This document shows positions 26,214 to 34,440 of a stretch of 45,191 bases of DNA, in pieces. The translations under genes were made by a program, and so were the position numbers. The notes below the pieces were generated by a model. That model made no database searches, was not told the origin of the DNA, and saw only the letters and a list, made by a program, of their open reading frames with translations. The first letter of the stretch is position 1. Each line of letters begins with the position of its first letter. The DNA comes from an uncultured Mucilaginibacter sp. (lineage in GTDB: Bacteria; Bacteroidota; Bacteroidia; Sphingobacteriales; Sphingobacteriaceae), in assembly GCA_903866915.1 (NCBI GenBank), contig CAIPPO010000047.1:1-45191 (forward strand), in the 5' to 3' direction.

Positions 26214-27398
26214 ATGGAAGGTGCTGCGTTACTTAAAGCAATTATTGAAAATGCCATCGATGGCATCATTACTATTGATGACCGCGGGAGCATTGAATCC
26301 ATCAATCCGGCGGCCTGTACGTTGTTTCAATATACACCCGGCGAGGTGATCGGGAAAAATGTCTCGGTGCTAATGCCGTCGCCTGATCGTGAGAGTCATG
26401 ATGGCTATATCGCCCGCTACCAGCGCACCCACGAAGCCCATATTATCGGTATCGGCCGCGAAGTGCAGGGGATGCGAAAAGACGGTTCGGTATTCCCTTT
26501 CAGACTGGCTGTCAGCGAGGTACAATATTCTGGACGGAAGATCTATACCGGCTTTATCCATGATATGAGTCGCGAAAAAGAAGCCGAAGAAAAGCTGCGT
26601 GATTATGCTACCCAACTGGAAGAGGTTGTTGAAGAGCGCACCCGGTCACTTAAAGAAACGGTATTGGCGCTGCAAGCTGCTAAAGAAGAGGTCAGCCTTT
26701 CGTTAGAGAAAGAAAAGGAATTGGGGCAATTAAAGAGCCGCTTTGTATCCATGGCCTCGCATGAGTTCAGGACACCACTCAGTACCATACAACTTTCGGC
26801 TGTGCTGATCGAAAAATATGCCGCACCGCACGAAAACGCCAATATCATTAAACACATTGCTAAGGTAAAAAATGCGGTAAGCAACCTTACCTCTATACTG
26901 AACGACTTCCTATCATTAGAAAAGCTGGAGGCTGGTAAGGTTGAGCCTCAGTTTGCAACTTTTGATATTGTAAAATTTGCCGAGGAGATTATCGAGGAAA
27001 TGCAAATGATCGCCAAGCAAAAGCAGGTGATCGTTTACCAGCACACAGGTACGGGCAGCACGGTAAAGCTGGATGCAACACTCCTCAAAAACTGCATCCT
27101 TAATTTGATCGGTAACGCCATCAAATACTCAGGCGAGAATACATTCATTGAATTTAACTCTGAAATCACCGATAAACAATTGATCATTACTATCAAAGAT
27201 GATGGCATAGGTATACCTGAAAGCGACCAGAAGCATTTATTTGAAGCGTTTTTCAGAGCGCATAATACCGGCAGCATACCCGGCACCGGTTTGGGTTTGA
27301 ACATTGTTACGCGTTATGCCCGGCTAATGAAGGGTACAGTAAAATTCCAGAGTAAAGTAAATAAAGGAACTTCTTTCACCATTTCTTTCCCATTGTAG
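26214..27398 (+). CDS. fixL: FixL-like haem-PAS oxygen-sensor histidine kinase
   Basis: A 394-residue soluble kinase with one PAS domain (about 5-120), a coiled-coil linker (120-172), HisKA with H-box MASHEFRTPLS (His183) and a HATPase domain (N-box NLIGNAIKYS, G1 DDGIGIP, G2 GTGLGLN). The PAS motif matches FixL: with Bradyrhizobium numbering from memory, His200, Arg206, His214, Ile215, Ile216 and Arg220 correspond to His62, Arg68, His76, Ile77, Ile78 and Arg82, a constant offset of 138. His62 would be the haem ligand. No membrane segments are seen. The regulator gene follows after 4 nt. The gene symbol is by analogy. Confidence 0.88.
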   Translation: MEGAALLKAIIENAIDGIITIDDRGSIESINPAACTLFQYTPGEVIGKNVSVLMPSPDRESHDGYIARYQRTHEAHIIGIGREVQGMRKDGSVFPFRLAVSEVQYSGRKIYTGFIHDMSREKEAEEKLRDYATQLEEVVEERTRSLKETVLALQAAKEEVSLSLEKEKELGQLKSRFVSMASHEFRTPLSTIQLSAVLIEKYAAPHENANIIKHIAKVKNAVSNLTSILNDFLSLEKLEAGKVEPQFATFDIVKFAEEIIEEMQMIAKQKQVIVYQHTGTGSTVKLDATLLKNCILNLIGNAIKYSGENTFIEFNSEITDKQLIITIKDDGIGIPESDQKHLFEAFFRAHNTGSIPGTGLGLNIVTRYARLMKGTVKFQSKVNKGTSFTISFPL

Positions 27399-27402
27399 TC
27401 AT

Positions 27403-28452
27403 ATGAAAACTATACTCATTATCGAAGACAATACTGATATCCGCGAAAGCACAGCAGAAATACTGGAGCTGGCGGGGTATCAGGTTTACCAGGCTGAAAA
27501 CGGAAAAACGGGTGTCGATCTGGCCTACCAGCAAAAACCCAACGTGATCTTATGTGATATTATGATGCCTGAGCTTGACGGCTACGGCGTGCTATATATG
27601 CTGAGCAAAAATCCGGAAACCACCTCGATACCTTTCATCTTCCTTACGGCCAAAGCCGAGCGGGTTGATTTTAGAAAAGGTATGGAAATGGGTGCCGATG
27701 ATTACCTGACCAAGCCTTTTGATGATATTGAATTATTGAACGCGATAGAAAGCCGTCTGGATAAAAAACGTAAACAGGAAGAATATTTCAGTAAGTCGCT
27801 GGCAAGCCTCGAGAGCCTTTCTGGCGGTAACGGACAGGGAACAAGCGAGTTAAAAACTATGATATCTGGCCGAAAAATACGCCAGATAAAGAAAAAACAG
27901 GTTTTGTATTACGAGGGCGATCATCCGCAGGGCTTATACCTGGTGATAGAAGGCGCCATCAGAACCTTTAAATTAGCTGAAGATGGCCGTGAACTAATGA
28001 TGGGGCTTTATAAACCCGACGACTACCTGGGTGTACATGCCCTGCTGCTCGATGAGCCCTTTACCGAAACTGCCGAAGCAGTTGAGGATGCGGCGGTTTG
28101 CATGTTACCTAAAGATGCCATTATTAACTTGGTAAACAAATATCCGGATATTACACTGCAATTCATAAAAATACTGGCCAACAATATTCGCGAAAAAGAG
28201 GTTCAGCTGATCGAGCTTGCTTACAATTCGGTACGTAAACGTTTGGCACAGGTGCTTGTCAGGCTCAGCAAACAATTTACCGATCCATCGCAGTTTAAGA
28301 TCTCGCGCGATGAGCTGGCATCGATGGCAGGCATGGCCACCGAAACCGTAAGCCGAACATTAAGTGATTTTAAGGACGAAAAACTGATTGAGAAAAAAGG
28401 AAGTCATATCCATATACTCGACCTGAACCGTCTGGCTAAAATGAAAAACTGA
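27403..28452 (+). CDS. Response regulator fused to CRP/FNR transcription factor (REC-cNMP-HTH)
   Basis: A 349-residue fusion. Residues 1-125 are a receiver (acidic pair E8/D9, phospho-acceptor Asp52 in LCDIMMPE, LTAK, Lys in YLTKPF). A linker follows to about 150; then a cyclic-nucleotide-binding-like beta-roll (YYEGDHPQGLYLVIEGAIRTF), dimer helix and winged HTH (RDELASMAGMATETVSRTLSDF). Recognition-helix ETVSR matches the E-x-x-S-R of FNR/FixK rather than CRP. No N-terminal FNR-type Cys cluster, so oxygen sensing is left to the kinase. It replaces separate FixJ and FixK. Confidence 0.93.
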   Translation: MKTILIIEDNTDIRESTAEILELAGYQVYQAENGKTGVDLAYQQKPNVILCDIMMPELDGYGVLYMLSKNPETTSIPFIFLTAKAERVDFRKGMEMGADDYLTKPFDDIELLNAIESRLDKKRKQEEYFSKSLASLESLSGGNGQGTSELKTMISGRKIRQIKKKQVLYYEGDHPQGLYLVIEGAIRTFKLAEDGRELMMGLYKPDDYLGVHALLLDEPFTETAEAVEDAAVCMLPKDAIINLVNKYPDITLQFIKILANNIREKEVQLIELAYNSVRKRLAQVLVRLSKQFTDPSQFKISRDELASMAGMATETVSRTLSDFKDEKLIEKKGSHIHILDLNRLAKMKN

Positions 28453-28514
28453 CGAAGATCACTTTTTTGGTTGATATTGCTCATACCCATACCTACCCCT
28501 CAACAGTATTTTTG
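28450..28514 (+). promoter_or_regulatory. Tandem FNR/FixK-like promoter of ldhA-hemN
   Basis: TGACGAAGATCA (28450-28461, overlapping the regulator stop codon) and TGATATTGCTCA (28472-28483; one mismatch) are 22 bp apart. A perfect -7 element TATTTTTG lies at 28507-28514. The expected start is near 28519, placing the sites at about -41.5 and -63.5. ldhA begins at 28533. Confidence 0.8.
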
Positions 28515-28532
28515 TTACATATATACAGTTGA

Positions 28533-29585
28533 ATGAAGGTAATAGCCTATAGCATTAAGCCGTTTGAAAAGGAATTCCTAGCCAGGGCAAATCAAAAAAA
28601 GCATGACATCACGCTGATATCCAACCCCCTGGATCTTGAAACTGCTGCTTTCGCGGAGGGGAAAGATGCTGTAGTGATATTTACCAATGATGATGCCTCA
28701 GCTCCGGTAATCAACAAACTGGCAGATCTGGGTGTTAAATACATTAGTACCCGGTCTACAGGCACTGATCATATTGATCAGCTTGTTGCTCAAAAAAGAG
28801 GGATTAAAATTGCCAATGTCCCGGTTTATTCCCCACAGGCTATTGCCGAACATACCATTGCATTAGTACTGGCACTTGACCGTAAGCTGATTGTAGCAAC
28901 AGACCATGGTCGAAACTTCAATTTCCGGAACGATGAACTTATCGGCTTTAATTTGCACGGAAAAACCGTTGGAATTATTGGCATGGGGCATATAGGCCTG
29001 GCTACTGCAGCAATTTTTAAAGGTTTTGGTTGCAAAGTCATCGGTTTTGACATCAATCCAAAAACAGAGCACGATCATGTTCCGCTGATCGAATTAAAAC
29101 AGCTTTTAGCCGAGTCGGATATAATTTCGTTACATGCCCCATTAACTAACGAGACCCGGGGAATGATCAACCGTTCAACCATCGCACAGATGAAAGACGG
29201 TGTAATGATTATCAATACAGCACGGGGAGGTTTGATCAAAACTATTGATATTATCAATGCGCTGGAATCGGGCAAAATTGGTTACCTCGGGCTCGACGTA
29301 TATGAATTTGAAAAAGGTTTATTTTTCGAGGATCACCTTGACGATAACCAAAAAGACGATCTGATGAAAAAGCTGATCGATAACCCTAACGTGCTGGTTA
29401 CACCCCACCAGGCCTACCTGACGAAGGAAGCATTGCAGGAAATAGCCAATCAAACGATCATTAACCTTGACCTTTGGCGCAAGGAGCAAATTGCTTCGGA
29501 AGAATTCACAGGTGACAAGGATTATTTAAAAAAACTTACCCCTATCGGCAAATTGCCAAAACAAAACACGCACTTATTACCATGA
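28533..29585 (+). CDS. ldhA: D-lactate dehydrogenase (D-2-hydroxyacid family)
   Basis: A 350-residue NAD-dependent enzyme reducing pyruvate to D-lactate and regenerating NAD when respiration is limited. NAD-binding GMGHIG is at 150-155; catalytic Arg231 in NTARGG, Glu in DVYEFE (258/260) and His292 in TPHQAY; FFED after DVYE is typical of D-lactate dehydrogenases. The stop overlaps the hemN start (ATGA), so both share the tandem-site promoter. Confidence 0.93.
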   Translation: MKVIAYSIKPFEKEFLARANQKKHDITLISNPLDLETAAFAEGKDAVVIFTNDDASAPVINKLADLGVKYISTRSTGTDHIDQLVAQKRGIKIANVPVYSPQAIAEHTIALVLALDRKLIVATDHGRNFNFRNDELIGFNLHGKTVGIIGMGHIGLATAAIFKGFGCKVIGFDINPKTEHDHVPLIELKQLLAESDIISLHAPLTNETRGMINRSTIAQMKDGVMIINTARGGLIKTIDIINALESGKIGYLGLDVYEFEKGLFFEDHLDDNQKDDLMKKLIDNPNVLVTPHQAYLTKEALQEIANQTIINLDLWRKEQIASEEFTGDKDYLKKLTPIGKLPKQNTHLLP

Positions 29586-30949
29586 GCAATTTAACCAGCC
29601 TGACCGATAAATATAATGTTGCTGCACCGCGGTATACCAGCTACCCTACCGTGCCCTATTGGAGCAAAGAACCCTTCGACAAGGGCAAATGGCGCAGTGC
29701 GGTTAAGGGTGCTTTTGACGCTACAAACACATCAGATGGCATCAGTGTTTATATCCACCTGCCATACTGCGAGAGCCTGTGTACCTATTGCGGCTGTAAT
29801 ACCCGCATCACCAAAAACCATAAAGTTGAAGAGCCGTACATCAGAGCCGTATTAAAGGAATGGGCAATGTACAGGGCAATGTTTGCTGATAAGCCGGTTA
29901 TTCGCGAGATACACCTGGGTGGTGGTACGCCAACATTCTTCAGCCCGGAAAACCTCGGTGTTTTGATCAATGGCATTCTTGAAAATGCCATCGTACATGA
30001 ACATGCCGATTTTGGTTTCGAAGGGCATCCTGCAAACACCAGCGCCGAACACCTCAAAACTTTATATGATCTTGGCTTCAGGCGTGTTAGTTTGGGTATA
30101 CAGGATTTTGATCCGCGTGTACAGTTCATCATCAATCGCATACAAACTTTTCGGGACGTAAAGGAAGTAACAGATCAGGCACGAGCCATTGGCTATACTT
30201 CTATCAATTACGATCTGGTTTATGGTTTGCCATTACAATCGCTTGAAAGTTTATCAGATACCATAGAGAAAGTTGGCTTATTAATGCCAGATCGTATTGC
30301 TTTTTACAGCTATGCACATGTGCCCTGGGTAAAACCAGGTCAGCGTATGTTCACTGAAAAGCATTTGCCATCTGTTTCCGAAAAAAGATCTTTATATGAG
30401 TTGGGACGCCGGATGCTTGCTGATTTAGGCTTCCATGATATTGGCATGGACCACTTCTCGCTGCCCGGTGACAGCCTGTTAAAGGCAGAAAAGAATAAAA
30501 CTCTGCACCGTAATTTTATGGGCTATACCCATCAATATACAAGGCTGATGGTAGGATTGGGTGTGTCATCTATCAGTGATACCTGGGACGCTTATGCACA
30601 GAATGTTAAAAGCGTTGAAGAATACATCCTATCAATCAATAACAATGAGCTGCCGGTGGTTAAGGGCCATTTCCTTACAGACGAGGATATGCTTATCAGG
30701 AGGCATATCCTGGATATTATGTGCAAAGGCGAAACCCATTGGAATTTTCAAAATCAATATTCCCCGGTGCTTGAAGAAGGTCTGGCACGAATGCAATCAC
30801 TTGCCGACGATGAATTGATTGAAATTGATGCCGACCACCTCAGCGTAACCCCGCTTGGTAAAAACTTCCTGAGAAATATTTGCATGGCGCTTGATGCCCG
30901 CCTCTGGGCCGATCAGCCTGCAACGCAATTGTTCAGCATGGCCGGATAA
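29582..30949 (+). CDS. hemN: Oxygen-independent coproporphyrinogen III dehydrogenase
   Basis: A 455-residue radical-SAM enzyme that makes protoporphyrinogen IX without O2, needed for haem of the cbb3 oxidase at low oxygen. The 4Fe-4S ligands are in PYCESLCTYCGC (Cys63, Cys67, Cys70); EIHLGGGTPTFF and GFEGHPANTS follow as in HemN. Start overlaps ldhA by 4 nt. Length is normal for HemN (longer than HemW). Confidence 0.96.
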   Translation: MSNLTSLTDKYNVAAPRYTSYPTVPYWSKEPFDKGKWRSAVKGAFDATNTSDGISVYIHLPYCESLCTYCGCNTRITKNHKVEEPYIRAVLKEWAMYRAMFADKPVIREIHLGGGTPTFFSPENLGVLINGILENAIVHEHADFGFEGHPANTSAEHLKTLYDLGFRRVSLGIQDFDPRVQFIINRIQTFRDVKEVTDQARAIGYTSINYDLVYGLPLQSLESLSDTIEKVGLLMPDRIAFYSYAHVPWVKPGQRMFTEKHLPSVSEKRSLYELGRRMLADLGFHDIGMDHFSLPGDSLLKAEKNKTLHRNFMGYTHQYTRLMVGLGVSSISDTWDAYAQNVKSVEEYILSINNNELPVVKGHFLTDEDMLIRRHILDIMCKGETHWNFQNQYSPVLEEGLARMQSLADDELIEIDADHLSVTPLGKNFLRNICMALDARLWADQPATQLFSMAG

Positions 30950-30961
30950 AACTATCCGGCC
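30940..30961 (+). terminator. Hairpin at the end of hemN
   Basis: Perfect 9-bp stem GGCCGGATA / TATCCGGCC with loop AAAC; it includes the hemN stop codon. No T run follows, so termination is uncertain. It separates two converging genes. Confidence 0.45.
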
Positions 30962-31010
30962 CTACTCAACAAAATCAAATAAATAATTTCTTATTGCTGC
31001 TTAAAAACCA

Positions 31011-32807
31011 TTATTGAACGGTAGCCCCGATCTCAATCAGGCTTACCTTCAATTCGGTGGCCACCAATTCATCCAACATTTTATCGAGGTAATTCATGCT
31101 ATAATCGGTCATGCGTGGCAACAGTTGTTTGTAGTAGGCGATGCCCTGATTCAATTGCGATTTAAAGCCTTCAAAATACTTAGCTTTCTTATCGTTCATT
31201 GTATCCTGGTATCTCGACAATTCTTTGGTAAGGTAATCGACATACAGATTCAGCTCATTGATAAAAATATTACTCCTGGCCGAGTCTTTCAGCAAGTCTA
31301 TCTTTCCATAAATGTGGTTTACCATTTCCTGCATCGAGTAGATACCCGAGAAATAGGCAAGATTAGGACCAGGGCATATAGCAACCGCCGTATTTTCTTT
31401 AGGTTTTAAAATGCCATTCTGGATGTAAACCGTTGCAGTAAGCCCTTCGCACAAGCAGGTTTTCCCGGTAACGGCATCAAATTGCTCTTTGTACTCCTCC
31501 GCCGACAACTCAAGCGTTGCCAATTGTTTGATCTTTAGTTCCTGATACTGGCGTGATGCAGTACAGATGGGTTTTTCGGTAAATTCGGTATTATTAGCCA
31601 GGTACTTTTTTGTACATGGGCTGCCCGGACGTCCCTTTAACACCCTTGCCTGCTGAAGTGCCGAAGCGCTGCTCTTTTTAAAATTATTGAACAGTATACC
31701 CAGCGGCGAAACCGAACTAAGGTAATAGTCGTCAGTTGTGGCTGACGCGAGCTGGTTAAGCGTAACCTGGTCGACATTGGTGGCTTCTGGCACCAGTAAA
31801 AACGGACTGCCCCAACCGGTGCCATCCAACTGGTAATAAGTGAGTAAAAATTTGTTTTCGTTTGCGGTACCGATGCCACCCTGTACGCTGATCTTTTGCA
31901 GAGGCAAGGGTGGATTCGTAAATCCTTTGACTTCAAGAGCGGCTTTGTACATACCGAATAATTCGAGCCGCATTTTCTCTCTTTCCGATTTAAATTCTTC
32001 CAATATAGGACCCAATAAAAAGCCATCGGTAGCAAATGCATGTCCACCACAGTTTAAGCCCGATTCGATCCTGAATTCAGAGACCCATATTCCCTTTTTA
32101 GCCAGAAATTTTGCCTGTATCAATGCCGAACGATAATTACTTACTTTTAATATTACCTTTTTACGCAAATTGCCATTTTCGTCGGGGAAAAAATCTTTAA
32201 ATGATTCAATATAACTGAACAGTTTCGGGTTCATGCCGGCAGAAATAACTACCGACGACTCCAGGTTGCTTTCAGCAAAACCTCGCAGGGCAGCCAGGGC
32301 ATCAGTATTTTCGTCACCGGTATAATTACCTTCTTTGTCATAATTCATGGCATCAACTTTAGCCATAATGTTAACGTCGATAGCACCTCTGGTCATTTTT
32401 TGGCGCAGCACTTTTTCAAACAGACTTTTCCGGTCGCGATCTTCATAATCGGCAAGCAGGTCGTAACCCTGTTTAAGGGATGAATTCTCGGGCAAAAGGT
32501 TAAAATAGCGCTCAATCTCACTACCCGGCAATATCGGCTCGTTCCTGAGGCGACTAAACTGCTCATTAACCAGATCGTTCATTAAATTCAAATAGGCGGT
32601 TATCCTGGTTGCCCGATAATTGGGTGCCGATTTCGAAATGGGAACGTAATGAAGCTTATTTTGTTCAGCATGATATTTACGCATGCGTTCAATCAGCTCG
32701 TCGTCAACAATTGAAACAGTTGAAGCTATACCAAATCTGGCAACTTTTAAAGGTGTATCAATGGAATAAGCTAGTCCTAATACGGGGATATGGAAGGTAT
32801 GAGACAT
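31011..32807 (-). CDS. Large conserved-looking protein of unknown function
   Basis: A 598-residue soluble protein without signal peptide. The start (HIPVLGLAYSIDTPLKVARFGIAS) and the segment SSVVISAGMNPKLFSYIESF ... KVILKVSNYRSALIQAKFLAKKGIWVSEFRIESGLNCGGHAF look like a TIM-barrel flavin-type fold, loosely like nitronate monooxygenases. The second half carries scattered Cys (GSPCTKKY, PICTASRQY, KTCLCEGLT, VAICPGPN) that could bind a metal or cluster. Neither is proven. It converges on hemN and no FNR-like site was found upstream. Confidence 0.7.
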   Translation of the reverse strand: MSHTFHIPVLGLAYSIDTPLKVARFGIASTVSIVDDELIERMRKYHAEQNKLHYVPISKSAPNYRATRITAYLNLMNDLVNEQFSRLRNEPILPGSEIERYFNLLPENSSLKQGYDLLADYEDRDRKSLFEKVLRQKMTRGAIDVNIMAKVDAMNYDKEGNYTGDENTDALAALRGFAESNLESSVVISAGMNPKLFSYIESFKDFFPDENGNLRKKVILKVSNYRSALIQAKFLAKKGIWVSEFRIESGLNCGGHAFATDGFLLGPILEEFKSEREKMRLELFGMYKAALEVKGFTNPPLPLQKISVQGGIGTANENKFLLTYYQLDGTGWGSPFLLVPEATNVDQVTLNQLASATTDDYYLSSVSPLGILFNNFKKSSASALQQARVLKGRPGSPCTKKYLANNTEFTEKPICTASRQYQELKIKQLATLELSAEEYKEQFDAVTGKTCLCEGLTATVYIQNGILKPKENTAVAICPGPNLAYFSGIYSMQEMVNHIYGKIDLLKDSARSNIFINELNLYVDYLTKELSRYQDTMNDKKAKYFEGFKSQLNQGIAYYKQLLPRMTDYSMNYLDKMLDELVATELKVSLIEIGATVQ

Positions 32808-32827
32808 GTTTTTATTTTGGGTAGATT

Positions 32828-32860
32828 AAAAAAAGAGACGGCGTTCCGCCGTCTCTTTTT
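32828..32860 (-). terminator. Bidirectional terminator after the small membrane protein
   Basis: Stem GAGACGGC / GCCGTCTC with loop GTTCC, flanked by an A run and a T run. It lies between the stop of the membrane-protein gene and the start of the 598-residue protein gene, so the latter probably needs its own promoter. Confidence 0.85.
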
Positions 32861-32878
32861 GATCTGTTAGATGATATA

Positions 32879-33229
32879 TTAAATGATAACAATAAGTGCC
32901 GTTAATAATTGAATTGCAATGCTTATTATGGATAAGAGCAACACGGTACGGATACCTGCACCACCCATAAAAGCAATGATATTGGTAAAAAAGCAAGCCA
33001 TCGTGATAAATATAATTGTACCTGGCGCGTCGTAATAAAAACTCAGAATGGCAGGCAGGGGTAAGAAAAATATACCCTGAACGGCTAATGCCAGAAAGAA
33101 CAGGATAGTTTTGTGTTGCTTTTGGCCATCGGCAAAAGTGTTAAATCTATCCAACAAATTATGATGCGCTGCTGTAATGCGATCATCGTGCACAAGATTT
33201 AAAGTTGTGTGGTGGTGAAAACTTGCCAT
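32879..33229 (-). CDS. Small membrane protein under a tandem FNR-type promoter
   Basis: A 116-residue protein. The N-terminus is His-rich (FHHHTTLNLVHDDRITAAHHN), then three hydrophobic segments (about 42-62, 68-92 and 95-115). Family not recognised. It sits just downstream of the cbb3 operon but has its own promoter with two perfect FNR-like boxes. A role in low-oxygen membrane metabolism is inferred from this control; the His cluster could bind metal. Confidence 0.7.
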   Translation of the reverse strand: MASFHHHTTLNLVHDDRITAAHHNLLDRFNTFADGQKQHKTILFFLALAVQGIFFLPLPAILSFYYDAPGTIIFITMACFFTNIIAFMGGAGIRTVLLLSIISIAIQLLTALIVII

Positions 33230-33250
33230 GATATCTTATTTGATCTATTG

Positions 33251-33315
33251 CAAAGTTGAGTTTTAGTTTACTGGCAAAACATGACCACCGTCAGACATGA
33301 AAATGATTTAAATCA
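33251..33315 (-). promoter_or_regulatory. Tandem FNR/FixK-like promoter (two perfect sites)
   Basis: Read on the minus strand: TGATTTAAATCA (33304-33315) and TGACGGTGGTCA (33282-33293), centres 22 bp apart; the -7 element is CAACTTTG (33258 to 33251). Proximal centre is 36.5 nt from the -7 end, as in five other promoters. The gene start is at 33229. Confidence 0.8.
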
Positions 33316-33322
33316 CAAATGG

Positions 33323-34009
33323 TTAACGGCAAAATGCCTGAGCTGCCCGGATAGCAGGGCTTAGGTAAGGTATGTCAAGCGATAAACCGCGCAACACGAA
33401 CCATGCACCAAGGAAAAGCATAAAATAAGGTACTACCCTATTCATTTTTCTGCGAATATTAATGCTCATAAATCCTGAACCCACCGTTGCCAGCAGCATC
33501 AGTGGCAAGGTTCCCAGCCCGAAGCAAAACATGTAAGTCATGGCAAGGCCTGCAGATGGTGTATTGATAGCCCCTACGAGTGCCAGGTAAACAAAGCCGC
33601 AAGGAAGCAGCCCATTAAGCATTCCTATAAATAAATGACCCCAACGGTGTTTAACAGCATAAACCAGTGCCCGGTTGATCATTGCGAAAGCCTTACCGCC
33701 CGTTGCTGATCTGGAAAATGACAATTTAAAAAGCCTTGAAAATGCCGCCATCAATATCAATATTCCGCTGGCTATACTTACACCCTGCTGTAAACCCAGC
33801 AACCATATTTGCCGGCCTATAATGCCTATTAATAGGCCAAGCAAACTATAACTTACGATGCGGCCTATTTGGTAAATGAATTTATCAAACAGGAAACGAC
33901 CCCGCCCCGCGTCAACAACAGGTATCGCAAACGCAAGCGGTCCGCACATGCCTATGCAATGTATGCTGCCAAAAAGGCCAATATAAAATGCGATGGCATT
34001 GGCGCTCAT
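33323..34009 (-). CDS. TauE/DsbD-like membrane protein of the cbb3 locus
   Basis: A 228-residue membrane protein with about six hydrophobic segments and the N-terminal motif SIHCIGMCGPLAFAIP (CxxxC) typical of the 'sulfite exporter TauE/SafE-like' or DsbD_2 proteins coded with cbb3 oxidases. Members are thought to aid copper or redox assembly, not sulfite export. Another Cys occurs in GLLPCGFVY. It overlaps ccoH by 4 nt (ATGA). Last gene of the oxidase operon. Confidence 0.85.
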   Translation of the reverse strand: MSANAIAFYIGLFGSIHCIGMCGPLAFAIPVVDAGRGRFLFDKFIYQIGRIVSYSLLGLLIGIIGRQIWLLGLQQGVSIASGILILMAAFSRLFKLSFSRSATGGKAFAMINRALVYAVKHRWGHLFIGMLNGLLPCGFVYLALVGAINTPSAGLAMTYMFCFGLGTLPLMLLATVGSGFMSINIRRKMNRVVPYFMLFLGAWFVLRGLSLDIPYLSPAIRAAQAFCR

Positions 34010-34440
34010 TTCACCCTGATCTGCTTCTGGTAAAGGTATTTTTTTCCGTTATTAACCCAGGCAAGGCTCAGATCCCAGCGCCCGGTTTTAAATTTATCAA
34101 GGGGTATAATTACTTCATTTTTAGTATCGCTGTTAAAGGCAACCACCCTGTCGAGGCTGGGATCAGCAAGGCGCTCAAATTGTATGCTGCCATTAGCCGG
34201 AGCAATAAAATTGATATGCAGGTTGACTTGCTCAACTTTAAGTATGGGCTGCACCTTATCGGTCACCACTTGTTTTTCCTGGTTATAAACTGAGTCGTAA
34301 GCCAGGCCTTTTTCATAATACTGGTGATCATAATCGTCAGACGACTGGCAGAACATATAAACGCCCATTGCCGAAATATACAACATAAAGGCACCCATAC
34401 CTAGTATAAGCCAGCCTCCCCAATTTAATTTAATTTTCAT
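34006..34440 (-). CDS. ccoH: Cytochrome cbb3 assembly protein CcoH/FixH
   Basis: A 144-residue protein with one N-terminal membrane helix (GGWLILGMGAFMLYISAMGVYMF) and a periplasmic domain with DDYDHQYYEKGLAYD, the FixH signature. FixH/CcoH works with the copper ATPase to mature the oxidase. It overlaps ccoG by 11 nt and the TauE-like gene by 4 nt. Confidence 0.9.
   Translation of the reverse strand: MKIKLNWGGWLILGMGAFMLYISAMGVYMFCQSSDDYDHQYYEKGLAYDSVYNQEKQVVTDKVQPILKVEQVNLHINFIAPANGSIQFERLADPSLDRVVAFNSDTKNEVIIPLDKFKTGRWDLSLAWVNNGKKYLYQKQIRVK

Noticed and set aside
32828..32878. FNR-like box upstream of the 598-aa protein gene
   Set aside because: Only a single half-site-like TGAT is present and no correctly spaced partner or -7 element was found.
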